64,000 nt of DNA from Shewanella olleyana (GTDB lineage: Bacteria > Pseudomonadota > Gammaproteobacteria > Enterobacterales > Shewanellaceae), in the NCBI RefSeq assembly GCF_023283825.1, contig NZ_JAKILD010000024.1:19127-83126 (forward strand), given 5' to 3'. A program made the translations under genes and the position numbers. Under the pieces are notes generated by a model. The model was given only the letters and a program-made list of their open reading frames with translations, was not told the DNA's origin and made no database searches. Shown here piece by piece: positions 55,435-63,903 of this stretch; position 1 is the stretch's first letter; each line of letters starts with the position of its first letter.

Positions 55435-56286
55435 TTACTTAGCTTCAGCAGCTAATACCTCAGACATTGGTGGCACTAAGGTAACCGGATCGAGGCGCAT
55501 TTGATACCAGTTAACCCGCCAATCAAGGTGTGGGCCTGTCACACGCCCTGTAGCACCAATTTCAGCTAAATCTTGGCCTTGCTTAACCACATCACCTACT
55601 TTTGCATAAAGCTTGCTCAAATGAAGAAAGGTAGAGTTAATGCCGTAACCATGGTCGATAATCAAGGTGCCACCAGAATAAAACATGTCAGGTTCAGCCA
55701 AGGTAATTACACCATCAACTGGTGATACCACCACCGTGCCAGTAGGTCTTGCGACATCCACACCATAGTGCGGGCTACCAGGTTTACCGTTGTACACACG
55801 CTGACTGCCATAAACACCGGAGATTCTGCCTGTGACGGGCCAGATAAAGTCTTGCATGAAGGCTGTCTGCTCACTAAACGTGTTTCTAGCCGCTCTAGTT
55901 TGCTTGGCATCTTTAGCCGCCCTTTCTTGAGCTGCAGGATTAGGTTTCATGATTTTCTTGCTTATGCCAGTCAGACGATCAATCTTGTACTCTTTAGCTT
56001 CAACCTTTAAAGGTTTAAGCTCTGTCAGTCCATCAGGGTAAACCACCTCTAGCATTTGCTCGGCTTTAGCTTCGCGCTCAAACCCAAACGCAAACTGTCC
56101 TTTTGCAGTAACACCGATTGCTTCTCCATTCAGTTTAACCACTGAACCAGCTGGGACTGTGCCGCGCACCAATGCCCCTTGTTCAAACTTACCTTGCAAA
56201 TTAATTTGAGCTACAGCGGAGAAAGAACAAAGTGAAAGTGCGAGCATTGAAGATAATGTGAGTATTATTGGTTTATTCACAGCCAT
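55435..56286 (-). CDS. M23 family metallopeptidase (LytM-like)
   Basis: A 283-residue periplasmic LytM-type protein. The signal peptide ends near AVAQ (residue 27). The first half is beta-rich with a short coiled stretch (PNPAAQERAAKDAKQTRAARN). The peptidase domain has PHYGVDVARPTGT (first zinc ligands), STFLHLSKL and GRVTGPHLDWRVNW. The usual HxH is HLD here, so the third ligand is Asp. This variant is common in some gammaproteobacterial members; activity is uncertain. It probably trims peptidoglycan cross-links or activates amidases. It ends in the strong hairpin at 55314. Confidence 0.9.
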   Translation of the reverse strand: MAVNKPIILTLSSMLALSLCSFSAVAQINLQGKFEQGALVRGTVPAGSVVKLNGEAIGVTAKGQFAFGFEREAKAEQMLEVVYPDGLTELKPLKVEAKEYKIDRLTGISKKIMKPNPAAQERAAKDAKQTRAARNTFSEQTAFMQDFIWPVTGRISGVYGSQRVYNGKPGSPHYGVDVARPTGTVVVSPVDGVITLAEPDMFYSGGTLIIDHGYGINSTFLHLSKLYAKVGDVVKQGQDLAEIGATGRVTGPHLDWRVNWYQMRLDPVTLVPPMSEVLAAEAK

Positions 56287-56563
56287 GTTGTATTTATTCC
56301 TCTATCTTTGAACACTTTGCTCAATACTTATTGGTTTGATTGGCTTCATCATATGGTGTTGATGATAGGTTTTCAAATCATTGATGAGGCAATAGGAAGG
56401 TTCATCATTACGGTGAAACCACTAGCAGTAATTTAGACACAAGCAAGATGACAAAAGATTGATTACAACATTTAAGGGAAGCGTTAAAGATTGATTAAGA
56501 TAAGATTAAGATAAAAAGTGCACTCACGTATAGTGAGCGCACTAATTAGAGTATGTAAAACAC

Positions 56564-57433
56564 TTATTTGACTGCTATAGCACCTTTGCCAATACCTTCG
56601 AAAGCAATGACTTTAAACTCAGAGCTTGGTGATTTATCGGACATTGTTTCAGCGATAAACTGGGCTAATAATTCAACAGTAGTATCGTGGGGAATAATGT
56701 CACAACAAGCCCTAGGCATCGCTAATTGGAAATCACCTTGGGGCGCTTGATAATGAAACCCATAGTGGCTTTCGTTACTGACAACAGTTTGCTTAGATAA
56801 AACAAGACTTGCCACATCGACAACATCTTCTTCGCTACCCAAATAAATATCTTGCCATCTATCGGCCCAGTATTGATCCCATTTAGGCGCTGCAATACCA
56901 TTTTCAAATACGGTGATCGGGCTTCGATGACCATGAGCGATACGCTGACAGTTTCCGTCATGCTTTCTTAAGCCGTGGGTATAGTGATAATAAGGGGTAT
57001 CTAATACTTCATTACGCAATGTAAGACTGATCCCTTCAACGTTATCAGGTAAAGCTTCGCGTAGTGCTTTAATCAAAAAAGAATTTACACTTTCAAAGTC
57101 AATAACTTCAGTAGGTACTAACGCAAATGCTTGTGATGGACATGCGAGGTGAATATCGCCATGTTTACTAGAAAAGTCCATCCACACTCGATCGCCTTTT
57201 TGCTGCCAACGAACTTCGCTACACGCTGTAGGGATGAGTAATCGATGGTCGGCAACATCATCAATGGTGTTTTTAATGGTTTTTTTGACTTTTGAAAAAT
57301 CAAGTACCATGTTTTGCTCATCTAAGCCGCCATCAAGTAATACATCTACAATCCAGCTTTCGCCAACCATGCCGCGAATTGGACACAAATAGGAAAAATC
57401 GATAACGGTTAAATCTTTTACGAACAGTTGCAT
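56564..57433 (-). CDS. Double-domain PTPS/QueD-like protein
   Basis: A 289-residue protein made of two 6-pyruvoyltetrahydropterin synthase-like halves. The first has FSYLCPIRGMVGESWIVDV and NMVLDFSKVKKTIKNTIDDVADHRLL, where the HGH zinc motif is replaced (RGMVGES) but DHRLL is kept. The second has YYHYTHGLRKHDGNCQRIAHGHRSPI, where the HGH zinc motif and Cys are kept. So the active-site parts appear split between halves. QueD makes 6-carboxytetrahydropterin for queuosine; a single-domain QueD has about 120 residues. The actual reaction is unknown. No queuosine genes are nearby. Confidence 0.8.
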   Translation of the reverse strand: MQLFVKDLTVIDFSYLCPIRGMVGESWIVDVLLDGGLDEQNMVLDFSKVKKTIKNTIDDVADHRLLIPTACSEVRWQQKGDRVWMDFSSKHGDIHLACPSQAFALVPTEVIDFESVNSFLIKALREALPDNVEGISLTLRNEVLDTPYYHYTHGLRKHDGNCQRIAHGHRSPITVFENGIAAPKWDQYWADRWQDIYLGSEEDVVDVASLVLSKQTVVSNESHYGFHYQAPQGDFQLAMPRACCDIIPHDTTVELLAQFIAETMSDKSPSSEFKVIAFEGIGKGAIAVK

Positions 57434-57627
57434 TAAGGCTCCTAGGCAGAAAAACAGTCCACCTCAGTTAACTTATCCCAAATAGCTTTGGCTAAAGGGA
57501 GTGATATTTCAAGGCTATTCTAAACAAAAGCATGCCTAGGCGCGAGAAAACAAACTGACTTTATGTAAAAACCTTATAGATTAAATAACATTTGGATAAA
57601 TCATAGTGCCTTGATGCATTAAAAGCG

Positions 57628-58323
57628 TTACTCGACTTTATACCCAACACCATAAATAGAATGAAGCAGATTACCTTGCGTGCTGTTAACGGTTAATTTT
57701 GAACGCAAGTTTTTAATGTGACTATCAATTGTGCGCGAACTCACGACTCTGTCATCGACATAACAAACTTGCATAAGACTATCTCTTGAATGCACCACAC
57801 CAGGCCGTTTAAGCATGGTATGCAACAACCTAAACTCGACCGGCGTTAAATCGACCTCTACACTCGATACATTACATTTAAAACGTTGAATATTAATCAA
57901 CAAATGCTTGTAGGCAATTTCATCTTCATTGGTCAGTGGAGTCGTTTCTATTCTACGTAAAATGGTTTTAACTCTAGCCACCACTTCACGTGCCGAAAAA
58001 GGTTTACAAACATAATCATCAGCGCCAATTTCTAAGCCAATAAGGCGATCAATTTCCTCTACTCTCGCGGTGAGCATCAATAGTGGAATATTAGAAAATT
58101 GACGAACCTCTTTACAAATGGTCAATCCATCTTTATGGGGTAACATCAAATCCAATATCACAAAGTCCACATGACCTTGCTTTATCGTTTCTACTGCATT
58201 GAGCCCATCATGCAAAACTTGCGAGTCAAAGCCCTCAAGGCTAAGAAAATCCACCAAGACTTGCGCAATTTTAGGCTCATCTTCGACAATTAATACCTTC
58301 ATTTTAGGATGGCTGACATTCAT
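57628..58323 (-). CDS. OmpR-family response regulator
   Basis: A 231-residue regulator. The receiver domain has VLIVEDEPKIAQVL, the phospho-acceptor Asp58 in FVILDLMLPHKDG, LMLTARVEEID and KPFSAREVVARV. The C-terminal winged helix (LTPVEFRLLHTMLKRPGVVHSR, RTIDSHIKNLRSKL) binds DNA, usually as direct repeats. ATG 58323 starts two bases after the histidine-kinase stop, so translation is coupled; ATG 58302 (MKVLIVEDE) is the alternative start. Gene order kinase then regulator. The likely target is the divergent small-gene pair at 60043. Confidence 0.94.
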   Translation of the reverse strand: MNVSHPKMKVLIVEDEPKIAQVLVDFLSLEGFDSQVLHDGLNAVETIKQGHVDFVILDLMLPHKDGLTICKEVRQFSNIPLLMLTARVEEIDRLIGLEIGADDYVCKPFSAREVVARVKTILRRIETTPLTNEDEIAYKHLLINIQRFKCNVSSVEVDLTPVEFRLLHTMLKRPGVVHSRDSLMQVCYVDDRVVSSRTIDSHIKNLRSKLTVNSTQGNLLHSIYGVGYKVE

Positions 58324-58325
58324 AA

Positions 58326-59822
58326 TTAATGGGACTCTTTAAATAAGGGTATGGTAATTTCGACGCAAAGTCCGCCTAGGTTTGATGGTCTAGCTGTAAT
58401 ACTGCCACCATGAGCTTCAACAATGTTTCGACTGATGGTCAAGCCTAAGCCTGCGCCATTGTTTCTTCTCACTCTCGAACTGTCTTGACGGTGTAAAGGG
58501 TCAAACAATAATTCGCAGTCACCGATAGGCACACTCGGTTTGGTATCATTGATAAGGATTAACAAACTGCCGGGCTCTTTGATTAAATCGACATCAATAT
58601 TTCCAGGGCTATCGGTGTAAGCAACAGCGTTTAATATCACGTTGGAGAATAGCTGCTGTAGACGCATTTTATCGCCATTAACAATCAGTTCTTCGGTATG
58701 AACAAAGTTAATCGATAGTCCTTTCTCCGACACTTTATCAATTAAAGAGTTCATTGTTTCAGCAACACATAACGTGACATCAATGGGCTCGAAATGATAT
58801 TTAAGACCGCCAACATCAGATAAAGAGAGTTGATATAAATCATCGACTAAATGTTTAATTCGCATCACTTCTTGCTCTAATGATGCTAATTGCTGTTGAT
58901 TAAAAGGCCTAATACCCGCTTTTATAGCATCAATTTCACCACATAAAATACTTAGAGGGGTTCGAAGTTCATGGGAGATATCAGCAAACCAACGATTTTT
59001 GGCTGTTCTATTTTTATCTAAGGTCATTGCTAAATGATCGATATCTTTCATTAATAAACCAAGTTCATCTTCCCGCTTAACGTCAAAACGTTCTGCATAG
59101 TTGCCTTTTGATAAATGGGAAATTCCGTTAACGACCTCTCTCACAGGTACTAATAACAGTCGTGCTAATACCCAAGAAATTAAGCTCGCTAATAATAAGC
59201 AAAGCAACCCAATCCCTAAGCTGGTCCATAACTGCTGCTTTGAGAATGCTTCCGCGGAAATGCTGTTCACTTTCTCGACGGGCTTTGTGTATAGCTTAGC
59301 TACGACTTGCCCGTTATATATGACATCAACAGGAATCGCTGCTTTAATATTGTTAAACCCTTTCCCCGCAAGTAATTGCCCTGAGTTTGAGTACAAAGCA
59401 GTTGGTGGACCACGCCTTATAGGAGGTGAAGGTAAATTATCTCTTAAATGTGGAGGAATGGCGTTCTGGCCATTACGTTCGGGTCGTTCAAGGAAAGATG
59501 GACGTCCCTCTCTTCTTGGCGGCATACCCTTTAATCTTGGGGGCGGACCGCTTCTATCGACATCTATGGGACCATGTTGAGGGGTATACTGACGCAGAAT
59601 ATCTGCCAATTGTTTTTCGGTGGCGTTATTCCAATCAAAAGCAGATTTTTCATAAAGCTCTGCATATGAAACGGCTAAATCTTCCAACCTTTCTTGTTGG
59701 AGCGAATTGATGAAACTAATAAAACCTTGATCAAATCCCCACCTTGCCAGTGAAAGCGTGGCAATAAGCACAACACTGGTTAAGCCAACAAAGGCTAAAA
59801 ATAGCTTTTGAGAAATGTTCAT
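58326..59822 (-). CDS. Sensor histidine kinase with proline-rich periplasmic segment
   Basis: A 498-residue sensor. TM1 is about 8-26, the periplasmic part 27-195, TM2 about 196-218, then HAMP, the H-box SHELRTPLSILCGE (His near 285), N-box QLFSNVILNAVAY and G-box GAGLGLTISRNIVEAHGG. The catalytic core is like BaeS/RstB. The periplasmic domain is odd: residues 89-141 are Pro/Arg-rich (SGPPPRLKGMPPRREGRPS, PPIRRGPP). The same type of tract appears in the two small proteins divergently coded from 60043, which makes them candidate ligands or targets. What it senses is unknown. Confidence 0.93.
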   Translation of the reverse strand: MNISQKLFLAFVGLTSVVLIATLSLARWGFDQGFISFINSLQQERLEDLAVSYAELYEKSAFDWNNATEKQLADILRQYTPQHGPIDVDRSGPPPRLKGMPPRREGRPSFLERPERNGQNAIPPHLRDNLPSPPIRRGPPTALYSNSGQLLAGKGFNNIKAAIPVDVIYNGQVVAKLYTKPVEKVNSISAEAFSKQQLWTSLGIGLLCLLLASLISWVLARLLLVPVREVVNGISHLSKGNYAERFDVKREDELGLLMKDIDHLAMTLDKNRTAKNRWFADISHELRTPLSILCGEIDAIKAGIRPFNQQQLASLEQEVMRIKHLVDDLYQLSLSDVGGLKYHFEPIDVTLCVAETMNSLIDKVSEKGLSINFVHTEELIVNGDKMRLQQLFSNVILNAVAYTDSPGNIDVDLIKEPGSLLILINDTKPSVPIGDCELLFDPLHRQDSSRVRRNNGAGLGLTISRNIVEAHGGSITARPSNLGGLCVEITIPLFKESH

Positions 59823-59967
59823 TTAAGTTTTACCAAAGCTAAAATAGTCATTAACAATATACTCAGTCGAGTCTGCATGATTAATTTAAAATGAGAGACT
59901 TACTGAGTATATATTCCTGTTAAGTTTCCCACTAGTTTGTAACACAAGCTAATTTTAATCTCCTTTG

Positions 59968-59989
59968 TTTCTGCACATTTCCTGCATAT
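59968..59989 (+). promoter_or_regulatory. Candidate OmpR-type operator (11-bp direct repeats)
   Basis: TTTCTGCACAT and TTCCTGCATAT stand side by side with an 11-bp period, the spacing expected for two response-regulator subunits on one DNA face. They lie 53 bp before the start of the small exported protein, and on the side of the kinase/regulator pair. Confidence 0.45.
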
Positions 59990-60042
59990 TTACTTGTTAT
60001 GGTGATTCAATCATCAAACTCTTCATTGCTTAGGAAACTATC

Positions 60043-60303
60043 ATGAAAAAAATGTTAACTAGTATCATATTAGTCATTATTAGCTGTGGTTACTCAGTAT
60101 CTGTATCAGCCCAAGATCAGCAGAGGCAAATGCGCAAACCACCCCAAGAAGCGTATACCTTATGCGAAGATAAATCTGAAAATGATGTTGTGAACATCAC
60201 TACACCTGATGGTGATGAAATTGAGGCGACATGTCAGTTGATGGATGACCAATTAGTGGCAGTACCAGAAAACCACAAGCCACCTCAACGTCAAAAAAGA
60301 TAG
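60043..60303 (+). CDS. Small exported Cys-pair protein
   Basis: An 86-residue protein. The signal peptide runs to about 23 (SVSVSA-QDQQRQM). The mature 63 residues start and end with Pro/Arg/Gln-rich stretches (QMRKPPQEA, HKPPQRQKR) around a small domain with two Cys (41 and 64) that could form a disulfide in the periplasm (LCEDKSENDVVNITTPDGDEIEATC). I know no family for it. AGGA precedes the ATG. It is the first of two genes divergent from the two-component system, and the tracts recall the sensor's periplasmic segment. Confidence 0.75.
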   Translation: MKKMLTSIILVIISCGYSVSVSAQDQQRQMRKPPQEAYTLCEDKSENDVVNITTPDGDEIEATCQLMDDQLVAVPENHKPPQRQKR

Positions 60304-60311
60304 AGGCCGTT

Positions 60312-60662
60312 ATGCAAATAAACACACAATCAATCAACATCCCGAACACACAAACTCAGATAAATACAAATTCATCTGACAGACCCAAAGGTCCACCACC
60401 TCCGCCACCAGGGACTACACCACTCGGTCTTGAAGATGCAGTATCGACCTTAACTGATGAACAGCAAACTGAAGTTTCTGAAATGCTTGCCTCATTAACT
60501 AAAGAGCAAAAAGCAGAACTGAAATCGTCATTGGATGAGCTAAAACCACTCACTGAAAATATGTCTAATGAAGATATAGGCAGTGTATTCTTTGAAGCAT
60601 TAACCATAGCGAGTATGAATTCTACTGAACAAGAAAGCAGTGGCATTGATACTTACGCTTAA
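60312..60662 (+). CDS. Proline-rich protein with LTxEQ motifs
   Basis: A 116-residue protein, 8 bp after the previous gene, with GAGG five bases before the ATG. The front is Gln/Asn/Thr-rich, then SDRPKGPPPPPPG (22-34), then helices with LTDEQQTEVSEML (47-59) and LTKEQKAELKSSLDEL. Two LTxEQ motifs recall the LTxxQ family (Spy, CpxP), whose members are periplasmic chaperones or sensor inhibitors. No signal peptide is visible, so export is doubtful. This likeness is by motif only. It probably shares regulation with the gene before it, and a terminator follows. Confidence 0.72.
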   Translation: MQINTQSINIPNTQTQINTNSSDRPKGPPPPPPGTTPLGLEDAVSTLTDEQQTEVSEMLASLTKEQKAELKSSLDELKPLTENMSNEDIGSVFFEALTIASMNSTEQESSGIDTYA

Positions 60663-60692
60663 GCTAAATATTAGATTTATGTTTCAGACATT

Positions 60693-60724
60693 AAAAAAGC
60701 GATAATGGAAATTATCGCTTTTTT
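60693..60724 (+). terminator. Intrinsic terminator
   Basis: AAAAAAGCGATAAT, GGAA loop, ATTATCGCTTTTTT. It ends the small-gene pair and also faces the convergent GGDEF/EAL gene. Confidence 0.9.
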
Positions 60725-60781
60725 AATGAGATTTTTATATAAAGCTATGATTTACAGATTAGACATTCAAAACGCAGCTCA

Positions 60782-62257
60782 TTAAATTAAAGGCAATTGC
60801 TCGGTTAATACGCTCGCCACTTGTGGTTTACTGAAATAATATCCCTGCGCTTGATCGCAGCCGTTTTCTAATAGGAAAGCCGCCTGCTCTTTGGTTTCAA
60901 CACCTTCCGCGATAACGGTTAACTTTAATGCATGTCCCAGAACAATAATGGCTTTCGCGATAGCAGTATTATTACTATCAAACGGAATATCACATACAAA
61001 TGACTGATCAATTTTTAGCACATTGATAGGCAACTTCTTCAGATAACTCAATGAAGAGTAACCTGTACCAAAATCATCTACAGACAGTTGAATACCAAGA
61101 TCCCCTAACCTTTTTAAATCAGATATGACTCGCTCAGGTTCATACATCATACAACTTTCTGTCATTTCTAATTCAAGTAGTTCAGCAGGGAAGTTTGTTT
61201 CAAGTAATATCAGCTCAACATTATCAATGAAGCTGGTACGCTGAAATTGTAAGCTCGCAACATTCACGGCTAAATGGCCAAAACGATAACCAGCATCAAG
61301 CCACTTTCTTCCTTGCTTGCATGCCATTGTTAACACTTGCAAACCGATCTCATGGATAAGACCCGTTTTCTCTGCAATTGGAATAAACTCAGCAGGAGAA
61401 ATTAATCCATACTCTGGATGTTCCCAACGAATAAGTGATTCAAGGCCAACTAACTTACCTGTCACTAAGGAAAGTTTAGGCTGATAAACTAAGTGAAATT
61501 GCTCTTCTTGTATCGCCTCGTGTAGTGCACTTTGAATTTTAACGTGCTCTACCGAATTCATAGTCATTGTTGGATCATAGAACGTAATGTTATTACGACC
61601 ATTTTGTTTCGCAATATGCAGTGCTGTATCAGTGTTTTGTAATAAATGTTCACTGTTTAAAGAGTCATTAGGGAATATCGAAACACCCATGCTCAATGTC
61701 ACTCTAACCAATGGGTTATCTTCCAATTTGAAAGGCTGTTCAATTAGACTTTTTAACTTGTTGATATGGCTAATCGCCATTTCATTATGAGTAATATCTG
61801 ACAATAAAATAACGAACTCATCACTGCTTAATCGCCCAACAATACATTGCTCGTTACTCAGCTCCGATAACCTTTGCCCGACTTCAATAAGCAGCAAGTC
61901 ACCAACATTATGGCCTAAGCTATCATTGATATGTTTAAAGAAATCGATATCGAAAAAGACTACAGCGAGTTGAGTTTGCTGTTTAAAAGCACGGTCGACT
62001 TGCTCTTGAAGTTTAGAACGAAATAAGACTCGGTTTGGTAACTTGGTCAGTGTGTCGTAATACGAAAGGTTAGCTAATTTTTCTTCATTTTTCTTCTGAG
62101 CCGAAATATCAGCAAATACAGCGACAAAGAAATTTATTTTATCTTGTTGACCATATACAGCATTAATCGTTACTGATTGAGGGAAAACTTCACCTGATTT
62201 ACGCTTATTCCAAATCTCACCGTGCCATTTGCCTTTGACTAATAAGGTATTCCACAT
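60782..62257 (-). CDS. GGDEF/EAL domain protein, C-terminal part of a frameshifted gene
   Basis: The 491-residue frame starts in the middle of a PAS domain (MWNTLLVKGKWHGEIWNKRKSGEVFPQ) and continues through PAC, GGDEF and EAL domains. The GGDEF site reads SSDEF (IVGRLSSDEFVILL), so cyclase activity is probably lost. The EAL domain has ESLIRWEHP, MTESCM, DDFGTGYSSLSYLKKLP and EGVET, so c-di-GMP phosphodiesterase activity is possible. The front half of the protein is coded in another frame directly upstream (62239-63252). One extra T in a six-T run at 62263-62268 would join them as LFFSQMWNTLL. Confidence 0.88.
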   Translation of the reverse strand: MWNTLLVKGKWHGEIWNKRKSGEVFPQSVTINAVYGQQDKINFFVAVFADISAQKKNEEKLANLSYYDTLTKLPNRVLFRSKLQEQVDRAFKQQTQLAVVFFDIDFFKHINDSLGHNVGDLLLIEVGQRLSELSNEQCIVGRLSSDEFVILLSDITHNEMAISHINKLKSLIEQPFKLEDNPLVRVTLSMGVSIFPNDSLNSEHLLQNTDTALHIAKQNGRNNITFYDPTMTMNSVEHVKIQSALHEAIQEEQFHLVYQPKLSLVTGKLVGLESLIRWEHPEYGLISPAEFIPIAEKTGLIHEIGLQVLTMACKQGRKWLDAGYRFGHLAVNVASLQFQRTSFIDNVELILLETNFPAELLELEMTESCMMYEPERVISDLKRLGDLGIQLSVDDFGTGYSSLSYLKKLPINVLKIDQSFVCDIPFDSNNTAIAKAIIVLGHALKLTVIAEGVETKEQAAFLLENGCDQAQGYYFSKPQVASVLTEQLPLI

Positions 62258-63252
62258 TTGCGAAAAAATAAATCGTCATGTGTTCCAGAATTTAAAATGC
62301 GAGGGTTTTGACCTACAGCCTCTTCACGGCTAAATCCTGTAATTTTACTAAAAGCAGCGTTCACCTCAGTGATTTGACCATCTCTATCGGTCACTAAAAC
62401 GCCTTCTTTGGTATTTTCGAAAACGCTCTCTGCTAACATTAACTGAGTTTGTGCTTCTTTATGCCTTCCAATATTACGGGTAATTCCTATCACGCCAACT
62501 AATTCATTATTGCTATCTAATAACGGCGCTTTTATCGTTTCCAACCAATGTCTTTTTTGTTGCTGATCGATTCGTTCACACTCACCGACGACAATGGGTT
62601 CGTTAGCTTTAATAGCTTGAAAATCACCACTTTTAAATAACTCTGCAGTCGCACTGTCGAACAATTCTTCATCATATTTACCAATAATATCTGAATGTTT
62701 TTTGTTCCAAGCAAGATCAACACTCTCGTTACACACAACATATTGGCCATTAAGGTTTTTTATCCAAATATGTTCTTGAAATGAGTTTATAAAGTTTTGA
62801 AGATTCAGCCCTACAGGGTTATTCAACTCAGATGAGACAGGTGTTTGATGTAAAGTCTGATTATAACTGAGGGATAAATTCTCCACCGCTAAGGATAAAA
62901 GAGCTGATAAGGAATTGTTAATTACTGTGTTTGTAAGTGCGGCTAAAATGGCTACAGGACTATTGCGATCATCAAAAATGACTTCGAAGCATAACAAGTA
63001 ACTTTGGTTTTGAAATTGTATACTAACTTTTTCTGATTCAACTTGTGCTAAAGGTAACTCACTGACTAAACGGTAAATTTGATCTTGTAGGCTGTCATTT
63101 GATGGTTTGGTCAAGCTTTCACAACTTACTGACAACTCTAGGTGACTGGTGTCGCCCATTGAATAGATATATACATTTGAATTTAACGCCTCAGCTGTTA
63201 AATCAATGTTGGCCTGCCAACGTTGTAATATCGTTTGAGTCAGTTTTTGCAT
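62239..63252 (-). CDS. PAS-domain sensor part of the frameshifted GGDEF/EAL gene
   Basis: The N-terminal part, from ATG 63252 (MQKLTQTILQRW); a longer frame to 63288 is possible. It has an unrecognised sensory region (1-165), a PAS domain (INSFQEHIWIKNLNGQYVVCN, GVIGITRNIGRHKEAQ) and the start of a second PAS (ENTKEGVLVTDRDGQITEVNAAFSKITGFSREEAVG). It ends HDDLFFRKCGIPY because of the slip at the poly-T run. No membrane helix is obvious, so the whole protein is probably cytoplasmic. The combined product would be about 830 residues. Confidence 0.82.
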   Translation of the reverse strand: MQKLTQTILQRWQANIDLTAEALNSNVYIYSMGDTSHLELSVSCESLTKPSNDSLQDQIYRLVSELPLAQVESEKVSIQFQNQSYLLCFEVIFDDRNSPVAILAALTNTVINNSLSALLSLAVENLSLSYNQTLHQTPVSSELNNPVGLNLQNFINSFQEHIWIKNLNGQYVVCNESVDLAWNKKHSDIIGKYDEELFDSATAELFKSGDFQAIKANEPIVVGECERIDQQQKRHWLETIKAPLLDSNNELVGVIGITRNIGRHKEAQTQLMLAESVFENTKEGVLVTDRDGQITEVNAAFSKITGFSREEAVGQNPRILNSGTHDDLFFRKCGIPY

Positions 63253-63680
63253 TATAAATCTTATCTCCACCAAGCAGGCAGTTAACAAGTGTCAGATTAT
63301 ATAATCAAACTTGATAAATTGAATAATCAAATACTGTATATGCCAACCAAATCAGTTTACCGTTAAAAACCATATCACATCGGCGACGCAGTAACCGCCA
63401 ACAAAATAACAATCACAATCACAACAAAAAACTAACACCACGCACTGTTGCATGAAATCAACAGAATTTTCAAATGTGCAATATTCTACAAGAAAGCGCT
63501 ACTAGTTACCGTTCAATGATTACTATTAATAAAGCGACCAAATGATTAAAACACTGAAAGAGTTAGATTAATGCAATTTAATTTCGCTTTAGGTTAGTCA
63601 TCAAAAATTCCAGGAAAAAAAGACAACAAGCCAAACAACGGTCAAAATATCTAGCCTATAAATCTCAAAACTCCTGACAC
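63253..63680. other. Intergenic region
   Basis: AT-rich and without a credible gene on either strand. It holds the promoter of the PAS-GGDEF-EAL gene. I see no clear element beyond short AC-rich runs near 63410-63440. Confidence 0.4.
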
Positions 63681-63682
63681 AC

Positions 63683-63709
63683 AAAAGCCTGTTACATGAG
63701 TAACAGGCT
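63683..63709 (-). terminator. Second rRNA-operon terminator
   Basis: On the minus strand: AGCCTGTTAC, four-base loop, GTAACAGGCT, then TTTTG. It stands just after the decayed 5S copy. Confidence 0.8.
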
Positions 63710-63730
63710 ACCTTCTCAATTAAAAAAATT

Positions 63731-63800
63731 AGACGTTTGGCAATGACCTACTTATTAATCCGTGTAGGGACACATGGGGATATCGACCACAGTATTATAG
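63731..63800 (-). pseudogene. Decayed 5S rRNA copy
   Basis: On the plus strand TTGGCAATGACCTACT matches the 3' end of the intact 5S for 16 bases, then about 16-20 foreign bases intervene before CACATGGGGA, which also occurs in the intact gene. The rest diverges. It is a remnant of a second 5S gene. Confidence 0.7.
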
Positions 63801-63860
63801 CAGACATTGGTATATCGAAATAAGGACGCTCATCATTTTCATATCCCAAATTTCAGACAC

Positions 63861-63891
63861 AAAAAAGCCCTAACACATCGTGTTAGGGCTT
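63861..63891 (-). terminator. rRNA-operon terminator after 5S
   Basis: On the minus strand: AAGCCCTAACAC, three-base loop, GTGTTAGGGCTT, then TTTT. Confidence 0.9.
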
Positions 63892-63903
63892 CGTCGTATT
63901 AGG

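Noticed and set aside
63289..63680. tRNA gene near the rRNA operon
   Set aside because: I looked for TTC-loop and CCA-type ends on both strands and saw no clover-leaf candidate.
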